Below are positions 8,947 through 17,900 of a DNA stretch of 64,000 bases, one piece after another. The translations under genes were made by a program, and so were the position numbers. This stretch comes from Pseudomonas sp. SG20056 (GTDB taxonomy: Bacteria > Pseudomonadota > Gammaproteobacteria > Pseudomonadales > Pseudomonadaceae): assembly GCF_031764535.1 (NCBI RefSeq), contig NZ_CP134499.1:4278001-4342000 (forward strand), written 5' to 3'. Position 1 is the first letter of the stretch; each line of letters begins with the position of its first letter. The notes below the pieces were generated by a model. That model worked only from the letters and a program-made list of their open reading frames with translations, was not told where the DNA came from and ran no database searches.

Positions 8947-9624
8947 TCACACTTCGTCGGGGCTGCGCAGATTGGTCACGGCGATGCGCTCGGCGCGGCG
9001 CTGTTCTTTCTGCGAAGGCATGTCGGCACGGTAAACACCCTGATCACCGACCACCCAGGACATCGGCCGGCGCTCCTGACCAATGGATTCCTGCAGCAGC
9101 ATCAAGCCCTGCAGAAATGCCTCCGGACGCGGCGGGCAACCGGGAATATAGACGTCGACCGGCAGGAACTTGTCGACTCCCTGGACCACGGAGTAGATGT
9201 CGTACATGCCGCCAGAATTGGCGCAGGAGCCCATCGAGATCACCCACTTGGGTTCTAGCATCTGCTCGTACAGGCGCTGGATGACCGGAGCCATCTTGAT
9301 GAAGCAGGTGCCGGCGATGACCATGAAGTCCGCCTGGCGTGGGGAGGCTCGAATCACTTCCGCACCAAACCGCGCCACGTCATGCGGCGCAGTAAAGGCG
9401 GTGGTCATTTCCACATAGCAGCAGGACAAACCGAAGTTATACGGCCACAGGGAGTTCTTGCGCCCCCAGTTCACTGCGCCATTGAGAACATCGGCAAGTT
9501 TGCCCATGTAGATGTTCTTGTGGACTTGATCGTCTAACAGCGGGTCGGAAACAGTCTCCCGCTCGCCGACCGGATAGCGCTCATTGGGCGCATCCGGATC
9601 GATCCGAGTAAGTTTGTAGTGCAT
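8947..9624 (-). CDS. nuoB: NADH-quinone oxidoreductase subunit B (cluster N2)
   Basis: Carries cluster N2, the terminal iron-sulfur centre that reduces quinone in complex I. The 225-residue protein has the adjacent cysteines of GLSCCYVEM, then GSCANSGG and the GCPPRPEA motif, together the four N2 ligands. A TTG two codons upstream could extend the product. I chose the ATG at 9624 because a GAGG ribosome-binding site lies at good spacing and the resulting MHYKLTRIDPDAP start resembles Pseudomonas NuoB. It begins 10 bp after the nuoA stop. Confidence 0.95.
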   Translation of the reverse strand: MHYKLTRIDPDAPNERYPVGERETVSDPLLDDQVHKNIYMGKLADVLNGAVNWGRKNSLWPYNFGLSCCYVEMTTAFTAPHDVARFGAEVIRASPRQADFMVIAGTCFIKMAPVIQRLYEQMLEPKWVISMGSCANSGGMYDIYSVVQGVDKFLPVDVYIPGCPPRPEAFLQGLMLLQESIGQERRPMSWVVGDQGVYRADMPSQKEQRRAERIAVTNLRSPDEV

Positions 9625-9634
9625 CGCCAAAGCC

Positions 9635-10048
9635 TCATTGTTTTAGCTTCGCCTGCCGCTCGCGACGGCCCTGAGGTGCCCAATCGAGCGCCCCGATCCG
9701 CCAAAGGTAGACAAGACCTGCCAACAGAATTGCTATAAAGACTGTAGCTTCGATCAGCCCAGCCCAGCCGCTTTCGCGCACCGAAACTGCCCAAGCGAAG
9801 AGAAAGAGGGCTTCAACGTCGAAGATCACGAAGAGCATCGCGACCAGATAGAATTTGGCTGACAAGCGCAGACGCGCGCTGCCGACGGGCAACATGCCGG
9901 ACTCAAAGGGCTCATTCTTGCTGCGACCCCAGGCTTTGCTACCCAGCAGGCTGGACAGCCCAAGCATGAACGCAATGAGCCCGAAGACTCCCAGCAGGAA
10001 CACAGCAAAAGCCCAGTTATGGGACATGGTCGTTACCGCATCAGGCAT
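9635..10048 (-). CDS. nuoA: NADH-quinone oxidoreductase subunit A
   Basis: First gene of the complex I operon. It encodes a 137-residue membrane subunit with three predicted helices and the family stretch KFYLVAMLFVIFDVEALFLF around residues 65-84, including the conserved acidic FDVE. The ATG at 10048 is preceded by a clear AAGGAG at 7 nt. An internal ATG (MSHNW) is a less likely start. The operon promoter should lie in the 268 bp shared with divergently transcribed oxyR. Confidence 0.95.
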   Translation of the reverse strand: MPDAVTTMSHNWAFAVFLLGVFGLIAFMLGLSSLLGSKAWGRSKNEPFESGMLPVGSARLRLSAKFYLVAMLFVIFDVEALFLFAWAVSVRESGWAGLIEATVFIAILLAGLVYLWRIGALDWAPQGRRERQAKLKQ

Positions 10049-10078
10049 GCCGGTACTCCTTGGGTGAAAGGAACGGCT

Positions 10079-10106
10079 TGTATAATTTTATTGTGGCGAA
10101 CGCAAA
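10079..10106 (-). promoter_or_regulatory. Candidate sigma70-type promoter of the nuo operon
   Basis: On the minus strand a weak -35 (TTTGCG, 10101-10106) is followed after 16 nt by a good -10 (TATACA, 10079-10084). Transcription would start about 25 nt before nuoA, leaving room for its AAGGAG. The rest of 10049-10316 is gene-free. It holds an 8 bp inverted repeat, ACGCTTTA (10155-10162) and TAAAGCGT (10196-10203), whose role is unknown, and must also contain the oxyR promoter. The assignment rests only on sequence match. Confidence 0.35.
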
Positions 10107-10316
10107 ACCCGGCCTGGGTCGCTCGCAAAGTATGGTCGCAATTCTATGCGCACAACGCTTTAGTAACTAATTATTTTCTGTTCACAAAGCGACATTAAAG
10201 CGTAGCCAATCGCCAAAACTGCTTCGCCTCTTCAACCACGGGGGCTGAAGCGCATCAACAGTTGGTTCCATTGAATACAGCCGCTATGCTTGGCTGCATC
10301 TCAATGGATAAAGACT

Positions 10317-11243
10317 ATGACCCTCACCGAACTGCGCTACATAGTCACCCTCGCTCAGGAACAGCACTTCGGCCGCGCCGCCGAGCGTTGCCATGTCAGC
10401 CAGCCGACGCTGTCGGTGGGGGTGAAGAAGCTCGAAGATGAGCTGGGCGTGCTGATCTTCGAACGCAGCAAGAGCGCAGTGCGCCTGACTCCGGTCGGTG
10501 AGGGCATCGTCACCCAGGCGCAGAAGGTGCTGGAGCAGGCCCAGGGCATTCGCGAGCTGGCCCAGGCCGGCAAGAACCAGATGGCTGCGCCGCTGAAAAT
10601 CGGCGCAATCTACACCGTCGGCCCTTATCTGTTCCCGCATCTGATTCCGCAACTGCATCGCGTCGCCCCGCAGATGCCGCTATATATCGAAGAGAACTTC
10701 ACCCACGTACTGCGCGACAAACTGCGCAACGGCGAGCTGGATGCGATCATCATCGCCCTGCCCTTCCACGAAGCCGATGTGCTGACCAAGCCGCTGTACG
10801 ACGAGCCGTTCTACGCCCTGCTGCCAGCCGGCCACCCCTGGGCCGCAATGAAGACTATCGACAGCAAGCTGTTGAATGACAAGAGCCTGCTGCTGCTCGG
10901 CGAAGGTCACTGCTTCCGCGATCAGGTGCTGGAAGCCTGCCCGACCCTGCGCAAGGGCGGCGAAGACAGCGTCAAGCACACCACGGTGGAATCCAGCTCG
11001 CTGGAAACCATCCGCCATATGGTCGCCTCGGGCCTCGGCGTATCGATCCTGCCGTTCTCTGCGGTCGACAGCCACCACTACGCTCCCGGCGTGATTGAAG
11101 TGCGTCCGCTTAGCGCGCCCGCGCCATTCCGCACCGTGGCCATCGCCTGGCGTGCCAGCTTCCCGCGGCCGAATGCCATCGAAGTGCTGACCGACTCGAT
11201 TCGCCTATGCTCGGTGGCCAAACCACTGCCCAAGAGCAGCTAA
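10317..11243 (+). CDS. oxyR: Hydrogen-peroxide-sensing LysR-type regulator OxyR
   Basis: Redox-switched transcription factor that activates peroxide defence genes. The 308-residue protein has an N-terminal winged helix-turn-helix (MTLTELRYIVTLAQEQHFGR, then AAERCHVSQPTLSVGVKKLE) and a LysR substrate domain. The two peroxide-reactive cysteines fall in GEGHCFRDQVLEACP at Cys199 and Cys208, the same numbering as E. coli OxyR. An upstream in-frame ATG at 10290 would add nine residues not expected in the family, so I start at 10317. recG follows after 8 bp, implying co-transcription. Confidence 0.96.
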   Translation: MTLTELRYIVTLAQEQHFGRAAERCHVSQPTLSVGVKKLEDELGVLIFERSKSAVRLTPVGEGIVTQAQKVLEQAQGIRELAQAGKNQMAAPLKIGAIYTVGPYLFPHLIPQLHRVAPQMPLYIEENFTHVLRDKLRNGELDAIIIALPFHEADVLTKPLYDEPFYALLPAGHPWAAMKTIDSKLLNDKSLLLLGEGHCFRDQVLEACPTLRKGGEDSVKHTTVESSSLETIRHMVASGLGVSILPFSAVDSHHYAPGVIEVRPLSAPAPFRTVAIAWRASFPRPNAIEVLTDSIRLCSVAKPLPKSS

Positions 11244-11251
11244 AACAGGCC

Positions 11252-13327
11252 ATGACCGAACTGGCCGCGGTTTCTGTCACCGCGCTGAAAGGCGTGGGGG
11301 CGGCCCTGGCCGAAAAGCTCGCCAAGGTTGGCCTGGAAACCCTGCAGGACGTGCTGTTTCACCTGCCGCTGCGTTATCAGGACCGCACCCGCATCGTGCC
11401 GATTGGCGCGCTGCGCCCTGGTCAGGATGCCGTGGTGGAAGGGATTGTCGCCGGCGCCGATGTGGTGATGGGGCGCCGCCGTAGCCTGCTGGTACGCCTG
11501 CAGGACGGCAGCGGCACCCTCTCCTTGCGCTTCTACCATTTCAGCCAGGCACAGAAGGAAGGCCTCAAGCGCGGCACCCAGGTCCGCTGCTACGGTGAAG
11601 TACGCCCCGGCTCCTCGGGCCTGGAAATCTATCACCCGGAATACCGCGCGCTGTCCGGCAGCGAACCGATTGCCGTGGAACAGACCCTGACGCCGATCTA
11701 CCCGACCACCGAAGGCCTGACCCAGCAGCGCCTGCGCCAGCTCAGTGAACAAGCCCTGGCACGCCTCGGCCCGCACAGCCTGCCGGATTGGCTGCCGCGC
11801 GAACTAGCTGACGATTACCAGCTCAGCCCGCTCGACCAAGCCATCCGTTACCTGCATCGACCGCCGCCGGATGCCGACCTGGAAGAACTCGCCGAAGGCC
11901 GCCACTGGGCCCAGCACCGCCTGGCGTTCGAAGAGTTGCTGACCCACCAACTGTCGCTGCAACGCCTGCGCGAAAGCGTGCGCGCGCAGCAGGCTCCAGC
12001 GCTGCCCCTGGCGAAACGCCTGCCGCAGCAATACCTGGCCAACCTGGGCTTTACCCCGACCGGTGCACAGCAGCGCGTCGGCGCGGAAATCGCCTATGAC
12101 CTCAGCCAGAACGAGCCGATGCTGCGCCTGGTGCAAGGCGATGTAGGCGCCGGCAAGACCGTGGTCGCTGCCTTTGCCGCACTGCAGGCGCTAGAAGCCG
12201 GTTATCAGGTCGCGCTGATGGCGCCGACCGAGATTCTTGCCGAGCAGCATTTCATCAACTTCAGCAAATGGCTGGCGCCGCTGGGCATCGAAGTCGCCTG
12301 GCTGGCCGGCAAACTCAAGGGCAAGGCCCGCGCCAGCGCTTTGGAGCAAATCGCCGCCGGCGCGCCCATGGTAGTTGGCACCCACGCACTGTTTCAGGAT
12401 GAAGTGCGCTTTGCCAAGCTCGCCCTGGTGATCATTGATGAACAGCACCGCTTCGGCGTGCAGCAGCGCCTGGCCCTGCGGCAGAAAGGCATCGGCGGAC
12501 GTATGTGCCCGCACCAATTGATCATGACCGCCACACCAATCCCGCGAACCCTGGCGATGAGCGCCTACGCCGACCTCGACACCTCGATCCTCGACGAGCT
12601 GCCGCCCGGCCGTACGCCGGTGAACACCTTGGTGATCGCCGACAGTCGCCGCCTGGAAGTAGTCGAGCGCGTGCGCCTGGCCTGCAATGAAGGGCGTCAG
12701 GCTTATTGGGTGTGCACGCTGATCGAGGAATCCGAAGAGCTGACCTGCCAGGCCGCGGAAACCACTTTCGAGGATTTATCGGCGGCGCTCGGCGGGCTGA
12801 ATGTCGGACTGATTCACGGACGCATGAAGCCTGCGGAAAAAGCCGCAGTGATGGATCAGTTCAAGCAGGGTCAACTGCAGCTGCTGGTGGCCACCACGGT
12901 GATCGAAGTCGGCGTCGACGTGCCCAATGCCAGCCTGATGATCATCGAGAATCCGGAACGCCTGGGTCTGGCCCAGCTGCATCAGCTGCGCGGCCGGGTC
13001 GGGCGCGGCAGTGCCGCCAGCCATTGTCTGCTGCTCTATCACCCGCCGTTATCGCAGCTGGGCCGTGAACGTCTGGCAATCATGCGCGAGACCTGCGATG
13101 GCTTTGTTATCGCCGAAAAAGACCTGGAGCTACGCGGCCCCGGCGAGATGCTCGGCACCCGCCAGACCGGCTTGCTGCAGTTCAAAGTCGCCGACCTGAT
13201 GCGTGATGCAGACCTACTTCCATCAGTGCGCGATGCCGCGCAAGCGCTGCTGGAACACTGGCCGCAGCATGTCAGCCCCTTACTTGAACGCTGGCTACGA
13301 CATGGCCAACAATACGGACAAGTGTGA
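11252..13327 (+). CDS. recG: ATP-dependent DNA helicase RecG
   Basis: Superfamily 2 helicase that remodels stalled forks and branched recombination intermediates. The 691-residue product has an N-terminal wedge/OB-fold region (about residues 1-160), Walker A GDVGAGKT at 296-303, the DEQH box at 396-399, and C-terminal helicase motifs including GRVGRG. The start at 11252 gives MTELAAVSVTALKGVG, the usual RecG N-terminus. A longer ORF from 11207 would overlap oxyR. The oxyR-recG pairing is the arrangement I recall from Pseudomonas. Confidence 0.96.
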   Translation: MTELAAVSVTALKGVGAALAEKLAKVGLETLQDVLFHLPLRYQDRTRIVPIGALRPGQDAVVEGIVAGADVVMGRRRSLLVRLQDGSGTLSLRFYHFSQAQKEGLKRGTQVRCYGEVRPGSSGLEIYHPEYRALSGSEPIAVEQTLTPIYPTTEGLTQQRLRQLSEQALARLGPHSLPDWLPRELADDYQLSPLDQAIRYLHRPPPDADLEELAEGRHWAQHRLAFEELLTHQLSLQRLRESVRAQQAPALPLAKRLPQQYLANLGFTPTGAQQRVGAEIAYDLSQNEPMLRLVQGDVGAGKTVVAAFAALQALEAGYQVALMAPTEILAEQHFINFSKWLAPLGIEVAWLAGKLKGKARASALEQIAAGAPMVVGTHALFQDEVRFAKLALVIIDEQHRFGVQQRLALRQKGIGGRMCPHQLIMTATPIPRTLAMSAYADLDTSILDELPPGRTPVNTLVIADSRRLEVVERVRLACNEGRQAYWVCTLIEESEELTCQAAETTFEDLSAALGGLNVGLIHGRMKPAEKAAVMDQFKQGQLQLLVATTVIEVGVDVPNASLMIIENPERLGLAQLHQLRGRVGRGSAASHCLLLYHPPLSQLGRERLAIMRETCDGFVIAEKDLELRGPGEMLGTRQTGLLQFKVADLMRDADLLPSVRDAAQALLEHWPQHVSPLLERWLRHGQQYGQV

Positions 13328-13417
13328 ACCGACGCACAGGACAACCGTCGCCTGCGCCGCATTTTACTCATCCCGCTGTTTATACTCGGGGTACTGCTAC
13401 TTCTGCTGGATACCGTC

Positions 13418-14824
13418 ATGACCGAACTTGCCCTTGCTCCCGACACCGCTCCGCGCCCGCCAGCGGTGATTCTGCAGTTGCTGGAGAAGCTCGGCCTGCC
13501 CTACCAAATCTGTCGCGACCTGCCCGGCCTGCCAGTCGCTCAACGCCTGCAAGCGGTATTGCTGGATGACGCGGTGGGCGCACTACTGGTGCTTTATCCG
13601 CAGAGCCAGCTACTCGACCTCAATCGCCTGACCGAACTGACCGGCCGCCAACTGACCGCAGTCAAGCCAGAGCGTCTGGAGCGCATGCTAGGCAAACACA
13701 GCCTGAAGGTGTTGCCTGGCCTGCCACCGCTAACCAGCTCGCCCTGCCTGTATGACGAACGCCTGCTGCAGGTGCCCAGCCTGTATATCGAATCCGGCCA
13801 GCCTGGTGTATTGCTGGAGTTGAATACCGAGGCTTTCAAGAGCCTGCTAAGCAAGGCCAGTGCCGCACGTTTCGGCGAGCCGCTGAGCAATATCCGCCTG
13901 AACCTCGATCGCCCGGACGACGACCGCGCCGAGATCACCCAGGCGGTGCAGGCCTTTACCGCACGACGCATCCAGCAACGCCTGGAAGAAACCATCGAAA
14001 TTCCGCCGCTGCCGGAAACCGCGCAGAAAATCATCAAGCTACGTGTCGACCCGGACGCCACCGTGGATGACATCACCGGCGTAGTCGAAACCGACCCGGC
14101 GCTGGCCGCCCAGGTGGTCAGCTGGGCGGCCTCGCCCTACTACGCCGCGCCGGGCAAGATCCGTTCGGTGGAAGATGCCATCGTTCGCGTGTTGGGCTTT
14201 GATCTGGTAATCAACCTGGCTCTCGGCCTGGCCCTGGGCAAGACTTTGAGCCTGCCCAAGGATCATCCACAACAGGCCACCCCCTATTGGCAGCAGGCGA
14301 TCTACAGCGCTGCGGTGATTGAGGGACTGACCCGCGCCATCCCGCGCGCGCAGCGTCCGGAAGCAGGCCTGACCTACCTGGCCGGCTTACTGCACAACTT
14401 CGGTTATCTGGTGCTGGCGCATGTGTTTCCGCCGCATTTCTCGCTGATCTGTCGCCATCTGGAGGTCAACCCGCACCTGTCGCACAGCTATATCGAGCAG
14501 CATCTACTCGGCATCAGCCGCGAACAGATCGGCGCCTGGCTGATGCGTTACTGGGATATGCCGGAAGAGCTGGCCAGCGCCCTGCGCTTCCAGCACGACC
14601 CTGAGTACAGCGGCGCACATGCCACCTACCCGAACCTGGTGTGCCTGTCGGTCAGCCTGCTGCGCAATCGCGGCATCGGTGCCGGCCCGCAGAGCGAGAT
14701 TCCGCAAAGCCTGTTCGACAACCTCGGCATCAGCCGCGAGAAAGCCGAAGAAGCCGTAAGCAAGGTGCTGGCCGCCGAAGTCGCGCTGCGCGAACTGGCC
14801 GCGCAATTCCATCCAGCCCACTAA
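13418..14824 (+). CDS. HDOD-domain protein with an N-terminal YbaK/aminoacyl-tRNA deacylase-like region
   Basis: 468 residues. Residues 1-150 resemble the YbaK/ProX editing-domain fold (AVILQLLEKLGLPYQICRDL... and LTGRQLTAVKPERL), and about 190-400 form an HDOD domain (IPPLPETAQKIIKLRVDPDA, then DPALAAQVVSWAASPYYA). HDOD domains are HD-like but usually non-enzymatic and occur in signalling proteins, and the exact role here is unknown. It is 90 bp downstream of recG and is followed by a hairpin terminator. I recall an equivalent gene next to recG in P. aeruginosa. Confidence 0.8.
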   Translation: MTELALAPDTAPRPPAVILQLLEKLGLPYQICRDLPGLPVAQRLQAVLLDDAVGALLVLYPQSQLLDLNRLTELTGRQLTAVKPERLERMLGKHSLKVLPGLPPLTSSPCLYDERLLQVPSLYIESGQPGVLLELNTEAFKSLLSKASAARFGEPLSNIRLNLDRPDDDRAEITQAVQAFTARRIQQRLEETIEIPPLPETAQKIIKLRVDPDATVDDITGVVETDPALAAQVVSWAASPYYAAPGKIRSVEDAIVRVLGFDLVINLALGLALGKTLSLPKDHPQQATPYWQQAIYSAAVIEGLTRAIPRAQRPEAGLTYLAGLLHNFGYLVLAHVFPPHFSLICRHLEVNPHLSHSYIEQHLLGISREQIGAWLMRYWDMPEELASALRFQHDPEYSGAHATYPNLVCLSVSLLRNRGIGAGPQSEIPQSLFDNLGISREKAEEAVSKVLAAEVALRELAAQFHPAH

Positions 14825-14839
14825 AGCTGCAGAAAACAC

Positions 14840-14863
14840 AAAGGGGCCTGCGGGCCCCTTTGT
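14840..14863. terminator. Bidirectional rho-independent terminator
   Basis: The hairpin AAAGGGGCC-TGC-GGGCCCCTTT is followed by TGTCGTTT on the plus strand and by T-containing sequence on the other. It lies between the convergent HDOD gene and the DUF2059-like gene and can serve both. Confidence 0.8.
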
Positions 14864-14879
14864 CGTTTCAGTCGAATGA

Positions 14880-15617
14880 TTACTTCTTTAGCTGTGCACG
14901 TCGTGCGGCGAACAGTTCCGGCAGCACCTGCACGCTACCGTCGAGCAACTGCGCCACGGCTGGCTGCTCATACAGGGCAGCATAGTCGGCCAGTTTTTCG
15001 CTGGGCATCTGCCGGTAGGCATAGAGCATAAAAGACTCCACCGCCTCGGCGCTGGAGGCTCGCAGCGCATCTTCCTGCGCCTTGGTCTGAGCGCTCAGGG
15101 CCTTCTCATCGATGCTTTCACCACGGCCCTGCAAGGCCAGAAACGCTTGGGTCTTGCCGACTTCATAGCGCAACAGGGTGGCCAGGGTGGTGGTGTGTGC
15201 GGCGGCATCCAGACGCCGCACCAGAGCCATGCGCTCCTCACGCGGCGGGCGCTCGCCCAGTTGTTTGCGATAGGCCGCCAGACCGTCTGCACCGCCCTCG
15301 CCCACAGCACGCTCGGCGGCGGTAAATCCCTGCGCCAGCGGGCTTTCCAGCAGACTCTTGGCCTGTTCCAGCTGGGTTTGGTCGAGCTTGCCGGTCAGTT
15401 TCTTGGCCAAGTCCAGACACAGCGCATCGGCGGCAAACACCTTAGCCAACTGCGCTTGCTGTTTATCGCTCAGACCACGCTGCACCAGCGGGGCGCTCTG
15501 CTCGCAAAGCAAACGAATACCGGCCAGCTCGAATAACGGCGCAAAGGCTTCGGCTTTGGGAGGCGCGGCATGGGCAAGGGAGGTGGAAAACAGCAGGGCA
15601 CTCAGCAGCAGACGCAT
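14880..15617 (-). CDS. Exported DUF2059-like protein of unknown function
   Basis: 245 residues with a clear Sec signal peptide (MRLLLSALLFSTSLAHAAPP, cleavage after AHA), so it is likely periplasmic. The mature part is helical, and the C-terminal stretch SFMLYAYRQMPSEKLADYAA resembles DUF2059. The start was moved from an upstream TTG to the ATG at 15617, which gives a normal signal peptide. It sits alone between two convergently placed genes, and the 79 bp downstream of its promoter side holds no gene. Function is not known. Confidence 0.7.
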   Translation of the reverse strand: MRLLLSALLFSTSLAHAAPPKAEAFAPLFELAGIRLLCEQSAPLVQRGLSDKQQAQLAKVFAADALCLDLAKKLTGKLDQTQLEQAKSLLESPLAQGFTAAERAVGEGGADGLAAYRKQLGERPPREERMALVRRLDAAAHTTTLATLLRYEVGKTQAFLALQGRGESIDEKALSAQTKAQEDALRASSAEAVESFMLYAYRQMPSEKLADYAALYEQPAVAQLLDGSVQVLPELFAARRAQLKK

Positions 15618-15696
15618 GGGCAAACTCTCACTAGGGCTATGCCCAGCCTAGCGAATGCAGTGCGCGCAGGCCAGCCCTGGCGCGCACTGCTGCGAA

Positions 15697-16089
15697 TCAG
15701 GCAGCTTTTTTGGCAGCGTCTTTCTTTTTCGGCATCAGGTATTTGGTCAGACCCTGGAACCAGATCACCAACGCCGGGTTGCCTTGAATCTGGATATCCT
15801 TGTTCTGGATGCCCTGCATAAACGCCAACTGCTTGTTTTTCGCGTTCATGGTGGCGAAGCCGTAGGCGGCATCTTTGAAGCCAAGGGCGAAGGCAGGCTC
15901 AATAGCCGGGCCGCGCTTGCTGGTGATGCGCTGGTCTTTGACGATGAAGTGACGGGCGACTTTACCGTCCAGAGTGTGCAGCTGAAAGACCATATTGCGG
16001 TCAGCCAGTTGCTGTTGGAATGCCGGGTTTTCACGGCTGGCCTTGGCCATCAGACGGCCCAGCATCCACAGAAGAAAACGGAATTTCAT
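15697..16089 (-). CDS. Small uncharacterised protein, possible SCP2-like fold
   Basis: 130 residues starting MKFRFLLWMLGRLMAKAS and ending in a lysine-rich tail. The segment from about residue 30 (VFQLHTLDGKVARHFIVKDQ) to 120 (NPALVIWFQGLTKYLMP) has the strand-rich layout and Gly-containing lipid-site pattern seen in SCP2 sterol-carrier domains, but this is by eye only. The longer ORF from 16128 lacks a good ribosome-binding site. I recall a hypothetical gene in this position in P. aeruginosa. No function is assigned. Confidence 0.6.
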   Translation of the reverse strand: MKFRFLLWMLGRLMAKASRENPAFQQQLADRNMVFQLHTLDGKVARHFIVKDQRITSKRGPAIEPAFALGFKDAAYGFATMNAKNKQLAFMQGIQNKDIQIQGNPALVIWFQGLTKYLMPKKKDAAKKAA

Positions 16090-16199
16090 GCGCGAGGCCT
16101 CGCAAAGGGTAGGGAAAAGGCGGCGCATTGTAGCGGCTTGCGGCAGGTACTACATCCGGCTGAAAGAAGGGCGTGAACACGCTGGCCGGGATGGTGCAG

Positions 16200-16221
16200 C
16201 CCGAGGCCAAAGGCCCCGGGC
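16200..16221 (-). terminator. Hairpin downstream of the HU gene
   Basis: GC-rich inverted repeat (CCCGAGGCC-AAA-GGCCCCGGG region) 8 bp after the HU stop codon. It lacks a U-tract on the minus strand, so it is either a weak terminator or an mRNA 3'-end stabiliser. Confidence 0.35.
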
Positions 16222-16229
16222 CTGAGGAC

Positions 16230-16502
16230 TCAGTTGACCGCGTCTTTCAGGGACTTGCCCGGTTTGAAGGCGACGGTGTTGCTGGCCTTGATCTTTACCG
16301 GCTCGCCGGTTTGCGGATTTTTACCGGTGCGAGCACCGCGGTGGCGTTGCACGAAAGTACCGAAGCCCACCAGGGTGACGCTGTCCTTGCGGTTCAGTGC
16401 GTTGGTGATTTCTTCGAGTACCGCGTTAAGTACACGGTTTGCCTGATCTTTAGTCAGATCCGCCTTATCGGCGATGGCGGCGGCGAGTTCCGGTTTACGC
16501 AT
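16230..16502 (-). CDS. HU-family nucleoid DNA-binding protein
   Basis: 90-residue histone-like protein that bends and compacts DNA. It begins MRKPELAAAIADKADLTKDQ and has the HU/IHF signature in the beta-arm region (GFGTFVQRHRGARTGKNPQT) followed by FKPGKSLKDAVN. The ORF extends 36 codons further upstream, but the ATG at 16502 matches the family start and length. It stands alone between an uncharacterised gene and rubredoxin reductase. Pseudomonas has several HU paralogues, and I cannot say which this is. Confidence 0.92.
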   Translation of the reverse strand: MRKPELAAAIADKADLTKDQANRVLNAVLEEITNALNRKDSVTLVGFGTFVQRHRGARTGKNPQTGEPVKIKASNTVAFKPGKSLKDAVN

Positions 16503-16688
16503 AAATGCCTCTTTACGGTTTTTTGTTGTTGTGTCCGGGCTGCTCTGCGCGAGCAGATACCAAGGCGCCGCAACAGCTCTAGGCTGCGGCAGACTGAGGG
16601 AGGATGGCATGCCATTGGGCCCTGCGCCAGTCTTGTCCGACAGTTAAACCAGGCAATTTTGTGGCATATCCGACAGAACGACCGCCAT

Positions 16689-17837
16689 TCAGGCCAAAAG
16701 CGCAGGCAATAGCTTATTCAGGGCCAATTTATCCTGCACGGCCGTACCGGTGAGCGCGTAGCCGAGTAGCGCGCCACTGCTGTCATGGCACAGCGCCTTT
16801 ATATCGGCGCCGCTGCCTTCAACGCTCCACTCGCCTTGCAGGCCGCGCGGTGGCGGCGATACCACCAGCGGACAGACCGGGGTTTTTACCGTGACCGGCA
16901 TCGGCCCGTAGCTTACCGCCGTCGGCGTACCAGCCAGGGTTTGCGCCAGGGCACGGGCGCTGGTCATCAGCGGCATGACATAGAGCAGGTTGATCCCATC
17001 AACCTCAGCGCAATCGCCCATGGCATAGATATTGGCGTGGGAGGTACGCAGCTGGCGGTCGACCACCACCCCGCGATTGACCGCCAGCCCGGCGGCAGCG
17101 GCCAGCTCAATACGCGGACGTAGGCCTACAGCTGACAGCACCAGGTCGCACTCAATCAGCGTGCCGTCGGACAGATGCGCTTCCAACGCATCACCTTTGT
17201 GATTCAGGCTGGCCAACACCGGCCCGAGGTGGAAACGCGCGCCCAACCCTTCCAGACCGGCTTGAACCGCGGCGGCGGCAGCCGGATGCAGCAGGCCGGG
17301 CATTACCTGCTCGCAGGGTGCCACCAGCTCGACCTGATAGCCGCCCAGGCTCAGGTCATTGGCAAACTCACAACCGATCAGCCCGGCGCCCAATAGCAGA
17401 ACGCGCTGCTTGCCTGCAGCGGCGCTACGAAAACGCGCGTAATCCTCCAGATCATTGATCGAGAAAATCGCATCATCGGCATCACCTTCGACCGGCACAC
17501 GAATCACCTCGGCGCCCCAGGCCAGGATCAGGTCGCGATAAGGCACAGCCTCTTCGCCGATCCACAGCTGCTTGTGGCCCGCATCGATGCCGCTGATGCG
17601 GGTATGGGTGCGAATTTCCGCGTTGAGCTGATCGGCCATGGCGCCCGGTTCGGCCATGCTCAGGCCATCGGCATCCTTGTTTTTGGCAAAGCCGGTGGAC
17701 AGCATGGGTTTGGAATACGAGCGACCGTCGTCAGCGGTGATCAGCAGCAGCGGAGTCTCGCTGTCCAGCTTGCGGAACTCACGGGCCAGGTTGTAGCCGG
17801 CCAGGCCGGTGCCGACGATGACGACAGGTGCACTCAT
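16689..17837 (-). CDS. Rubredoxin-NAD(+) reductase (FAD-dependent)
   Basis: 382-residue flavoprotein that passes electrons from NAD(P)H to rubredoxin. It has an N-terminal FAD-binding GTGLAGYNLAREFRKLD motif, a second nucleotide-binding GAGLIGCEFANDL motif near residue 150, and the C-terminal FAD motif YAMGDCAEVDG near residue 275. Two rubredoxin genes lie immediately upstream on the same strand, with 63 bp between, so the three form an electron-transfer unit. Its physiological acceptor is not evident, since no alkane hydroxylase is in this window. Confidence 0.9.
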   Translation of the reverse strand: MSAPVVIVGTGLAGYNLAREFRKLDSETPLLLITADDGRSYSKPMLSTGFAKNKDADGLSMAEPGAMADQLNAEIRTHTRISGIDAGHKQLWIGEEAVPYRDLILAWGAEVIRVPVEGDADDAIFSINDLEDYARFRSAAAGKQRVLLLGAGLIGCEFANDLSLGGYQVELVAPCEQVMPGLLHPAAAAAVQAGLEGLGARFHLGPVLASLNHKGDALEAHLSDGTLIECDLVLSAVGLRPRIELAAAAGLAVNRGVVVDRQLRTSHANIYAMGDCAEVDGINLLYVMPLMTSARALAQTLAGTPTAVSYGPMPVTVKTPVCPLVVSPPPRGLQGEWSVEGSGADIKALCHDSSGALLGYALTGTAVQDKLALNKLLPALLA

Positions 17838-17900
17838 ACTGCATTCCTCACACAGGCCGCGCACTGCAGCGGCCGTAATAGATTTTGGGGCTGACGCGGC

